Below, piece by piece: positions 6,378 to 8,184 of a stretch of 8,184 nt of DNA; position 1 is the stretch's first letter, and each line of letters begins with the position of its first letter. Source of the stretch: CAZBEA01 sp964490835 (GTDB taxonomy: Bacteria; Patescibacteriota; Microgenomatia; Levybacterales; GWA1-39-11). Made by a program: the position numbers and the translations under genes. The notes under the pieces were generated by a model, which did not search any database, had not been told where the DNA came from, and was given only the letters and a program-made list of their open reading frames with translations. The stretch is taken from positions 1 through 8,184 of the forward strand of contig CAZBEA010000047.1 in the NCBI GenBank assembly GCA_964490835.1, written 5' to 3'.

Positions 6378-6387
6378 AGCTTGTCAA
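6359..6387 (-). promoter_or_regulatory. Main promoter of hrcA-grpE-dnaK
   Basis: On the minus strand, TTGACA (6387-6382), a spacer of exactly 17 bp and TATATT (6364-6359) form a near-perfect housekeeping-sigma promoter. Transcription should start near 6352. This gives a leader of about 105 nt to the ATG at 6246 or 127 nt to the ATG at 6225, far longer than at the other genes here. The strong promoter overlapped by CIRCE fits repression in normal conditions and strong output on heat shock. Confidence 0.88.
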
Positions 6388-6408
6388 GGGATTTTTTAAA
6401 TTTCCATG

Positions 6409-6417
6409 TGATACGCT
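6409..6417 (+). promoter_or_regulatory. Extended -10 box for the 114-aa membrane protein, leaderless layout
   Basis: TG-A-TACGCT (6409-6417) is followed by 6 nt and ATG at 6424. TACGCT is the same -10 hexamer seen at the 695-aa gene. No clear -35 is visible at 16-18 bp. The polymerase footprint would overlap that of the divergent hrcA promoter, whose -35 ends at 6387, so the two promoters may compete and CIRCE occupancy may affect both. Confidence 0.5.
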
Positions 6418-6423
6418 ATAGTC

Positions 6424-6768
6424 ATGAGGATTCGAAGGAAATTCATATCATACATATATATAAGTATTCTCTTATTTCTTGGCATCTTCTTCCTTTTTCT
6501 TTTTACCGATCCGCGAGAAAAAATAATTTCCTCCTTGCCGTTCACTTTTACCCACCTATTTCTACTTCTATTCTTTTTGTGTGTTGGGGCTTTTTTCACA
6601 TTTTTTGTAAAAAAAATCAGAGTAGGAATTCTTATAGGTATATTTTTTACAGGAATCGTTGTTTTAAAACTACTCGATCTTAGTAGGATCCCGTATATAT
6701 TGTTATTATTCGTGGTGCTCGTTGGAGCGGAGTTCTATTTCAGATCTAAAAAAAACAGTAAATCTTGA
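6424..6768 (+). CDS. Small integral membrane protein of unknown function (114 aa)
   Basis: The 114-residue product is almost wholly hydrophobic, with four likely membrane helices at about 7-27, 42-62, 66-84 and 88-106. The N-terminus is strongly basic (MRIRRK) and the C-terminus is basic (RSKKNSKS). By the positive-inside rule both ends should be cytoplasmic. KK at 63-64 between helices 2 and 3 also fits that. The only recognisable polar stretch is TDPREK after helix 1. I do not recognise the family. It is divergent from hrcA and lies 32 nt before metG, which seems to have its own promoter in the gap. The reading frame is plausible because of its length, its promoter-like upstream sequence and its coherent topology. 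A role in the envelope or in stress response is only a guess from position. Confidence 0.72.
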   Translation: MRIRRKFISYIYISILLFLGIFFLFLFTDPREKIISSLPFTFTHLFLLLFFLCVGAFFTFFVKKIRVGILIGIFFTGIVVLKLLDLSRIPYILLLFVVLVGAEFYFRSKKNSKS

Positions 6769-6793
6769 GTTCGGTTACGCATCTTGATACAAT
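6766..6793 (+). promoter_or_regulatory. Extended -10 promoter for metG, leaderless layout
   Basis: TTGAGT (6766-6771), a 16 bp spacer and TACAAT (6788-6793), preceded by the extended motif TGA (6785-6787). ATG at 6801 is 7 nt after the -10, so initiation at or next to the A of the start codon is expected. No Shine-Dalgarno sequence lies before this ATG, which fits leaderless translation. Confidence 0.6.
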
Positions 6794-6800
6794 CACGCTC

Positions 6801-8184
6801 ATGAAACCTTTCTACATAACAACAGCAATTCCGTATGTAAATGCACGACCACATGTCGGTCATGCATTGGAATTTGTTCAGGCGGATGTTATTGCGCGAT
6901 ACCACAGACTTCTGGGAAATGAGATAATTCTTCTTTCCGGAGGTGACGAAAATGCGCTTAAAAATGTTCAAGCAGCCGAACTTTCGGGGAAAAATGTGCA
7001 GGAATTCGTAGATGAGAATTCTCAATTATTTGAAAACCTTGCAACCAATCTCAATATTCAATTTGACAGATTCCAAAAAGGAAGCAACCCTCAACATCAC
7101 ACTTCTTCCCAGGAATTGTGGCAAAAATGTTCACAGAAGGGCGATATTTATAAAAAAACATATACCGGACTCTATTGTGTCGGTTGTGAGGCTTTTTATG
7201 AAAGGGAGGAACTAAATGAAAACGGTGAATGTTTTGAGCATCCTGGGAAAAAATTAGATGAAGTGTCGGAAGAAAATTATTTCTTCGCCCTGTCAAAATA
7301 TCAAACTCAAATTGAAGAAATAATAAGAAGCAACCAAATTCAAATTATTCCCGAGTCGCGAAAAAATGAGGTTCTCGGATTCTTAAAACAGGGTCTCAAG
7401 GACATCTCAATCTCTCGCAGTAACGAACGCGCCAAAAATTGGGGCGTTGATGTCCCGGGTGACCCAACGCAGAAAATGTATGTATGGTTTGATGCATTGA
7501 ATATTTACCGAAGCGGTGTAGAAGATATTGGTGCATGGCCAGCGGATATTCATGTCATTGGCAAAGGAATTATTAAATTTCATGCAATTTATTGGCCTGC
7601 GTTTTTGCTCTCGGCAGGACTTGAATTACCAAAAACTATTTTTGTTCATGGATACTTTACTGTTGATGGGCAAAAGATGTCCAAGACTTTAGGAAATGTA
7701 ATTGATCCCAATGACCTGATCCAAAAATACGGAACAGATGCGCTTCGCTACTACCTGCTGAGTCAAATCCCTTCGAGCGATGATGGAGATTTCTCAGAGG
7801 AAAAATTAAAGCATGTCTATAATTCTGATTTGGTGAACGGTTTGGGGAATACCGTTTCTAGAATAGCCAAACTTGCAGAAAATTCTGACTTAGATTTTGA
7901 TTGTGAAACAAAAGACATCTCAAATATTTTAAGAGAACAGCAAAAGAAAGATTTGGATAATTTTGCATTTAATTTAGTCCTTCAAAACATTTGGATTCTA
8001 GATCTTCAAACAATTGATAAACACATAAATCAAAACGCCCCATGGTTAGTGAGTGACAGAACAGAATTAAAACAAATATTACAGGAAGAAATTACCGCAT
8101 TACTTGAATTTGCTGTAAAACTTCAGCCCTTCCTTCCCGGAACTTCAGAAAAAATTTTAAATATTTTCAAAGGTCCGAAAATTT
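6801..8184 (+). CDS. metG: Methionyl-tRNA synthetase, C-terminus cut by window edge
   Basis: MetRS charges tRNA-Met with methionine, using ATP, in the cytoplasm; it serves both initiation and elongation. The class I signature is PHVGHA (17-22, the HIGH motif), and the KMSKS loop reads KMSKT (292-296) within DGQKMSKTLGNVIDP. The zinc knuckle in the connective domain is C126-x2-C129 with C144-x2-H147, the Cys3-His form. Other family features are SGGDENALKNVQAAE, where many bacterial enzymes have TGTDEHG, YVWFDAL, HVIGKGIIKFHAIYWPAFL and GTDALRYYLL. The helical anticodon-binding domain follows (SDLVNGLGNTVSRI onward). About 461 codons are visible. Short MetRS forms have about 500, so little may be missing. 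The start is fixed by the family's MK.FYITTAIPYVN opening. Confidence 0.98.
   Translation, partial: MKPFYITTAIPYVNARPHVGHALEFVQADVIARYHRLLGNEIILLSGGDENALKNVQAAELSGKNVQEFVDENSQLFENLATNLNIQFDRFQKGSNPQHHTSSQELWQKCSQKGDIYKKTYTGLYCVGCEAFYEREELNENGECFEHPGKKLDEVSEENYFFALSKYQTQIEEIIRSNQIQIIPESRKNEVLGFLKQGLKDISISRSNERAKNWGVDVPGDPTQKMYVWFDALNIYRSGVEDIGAWPADIHVIGKGIIKFHAIYWPAFLLSAGLELPKTIFVHGYFTVDGQKMSKTLGNVIDPNDLIQKYGTDALRYYLLSQIPSSDDGDFSEEKLKHVYNSDLVNGLGNTVSRIAKLAENSDLDFDCETKDISNILREQQKKDLDNFAFNLVLQNIWILDLQTIDKHINQNAPWLVSDRTELKQILQEEITALLEFAVKLQPFLPGTSEKILNIFKGPKI

Noticed and set aside
6417..6422. TATAGT as the -10 of the 114-aa gene
   Set aside because: It ends 1 nt before the ATG, so transcription would begin inside the gene; the overlapping TGATACGCT at 6409-6417 has a sensible distance.
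6735..7296. Minus-strand open frames opposite metG
   Set aside because: They are antisense to a clear MetRS with intact motifs and show no family features.
1..8184. CRISPR arrays, insertion sequences, tRNA or rRNA genes
   Set aside because: I saw no direct-repeat array, transposase, terminal inverted repeats or RNA gene on either strand.

Overview
The window looks like chromosomal DNA of a Candidate Phyla Radiation (Patescibacteria) bacterium, most likely of the Microgenomates type. This is an inference from several things together: moderately AT-rich DNA, a short HrcA and a short GrpE, Thr/Pro-rich linkers in exported proteins, a VirB2-like two-helix pilin of the kind I recall from these genomes, and genes that start almost directly after their -10 box. 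No rRNA or other phylogenetic marker is present to prove it.

Layout. On the minus strand, read from about 6390 down to 1, there is a class I heat-shock operon, hrcA-grpE-dnaK. It is driven by a near-consensus sigma70-type promoter (TTGACA, 17 bp, TATATT) whose spacer and -10 box lie inside a CIRCE operator, the binding site of HrcA. The operon therefore carries its own repressor and the target of that repressor. Its leader of about 105 to 125 nt can fold into a compact three-way junction followed by a second hairpin and a U-rich tract just before hrcA. Downstream of dnaK, on the same strand but with separate promoters, come a 695-residue membrane-anchored surface protein, a small VirB2/TrbC-like pilin and a VirB6/TrbL-like multi-pass membrane protein that runs off the left edge. 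These three look like the start of a cell-envelope or type IV secretion/conjugation-type cluster.

On the plus strand, divergent from hrcA, are a 114-residue integral membrane protein of unknown function and then metG (methionyl-tRNA synthetase), which runs off the right edge about 460 codons in.

How the genes work together. HrcA represses its own operon at CIRCE. GrpE is the nucleotide exchange factor for DnaK. No dnaJ is seen within the window. The surface protein, pilin and VirB6-like gene form a second functional group concerned with the envelope. The most notable non-coding signals are the structured heat-shock leader and a repeated promoter layout, TGATAC(N)3T or a close relative followed by only 6 or 7 nt and then ATG, at three genes. 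That layout predicts leaderless transcripts. All gaps between genes are short; the largest (about 200 bp, 6226-6423) is filled by the divergent promoters, CIRCE and the leader.
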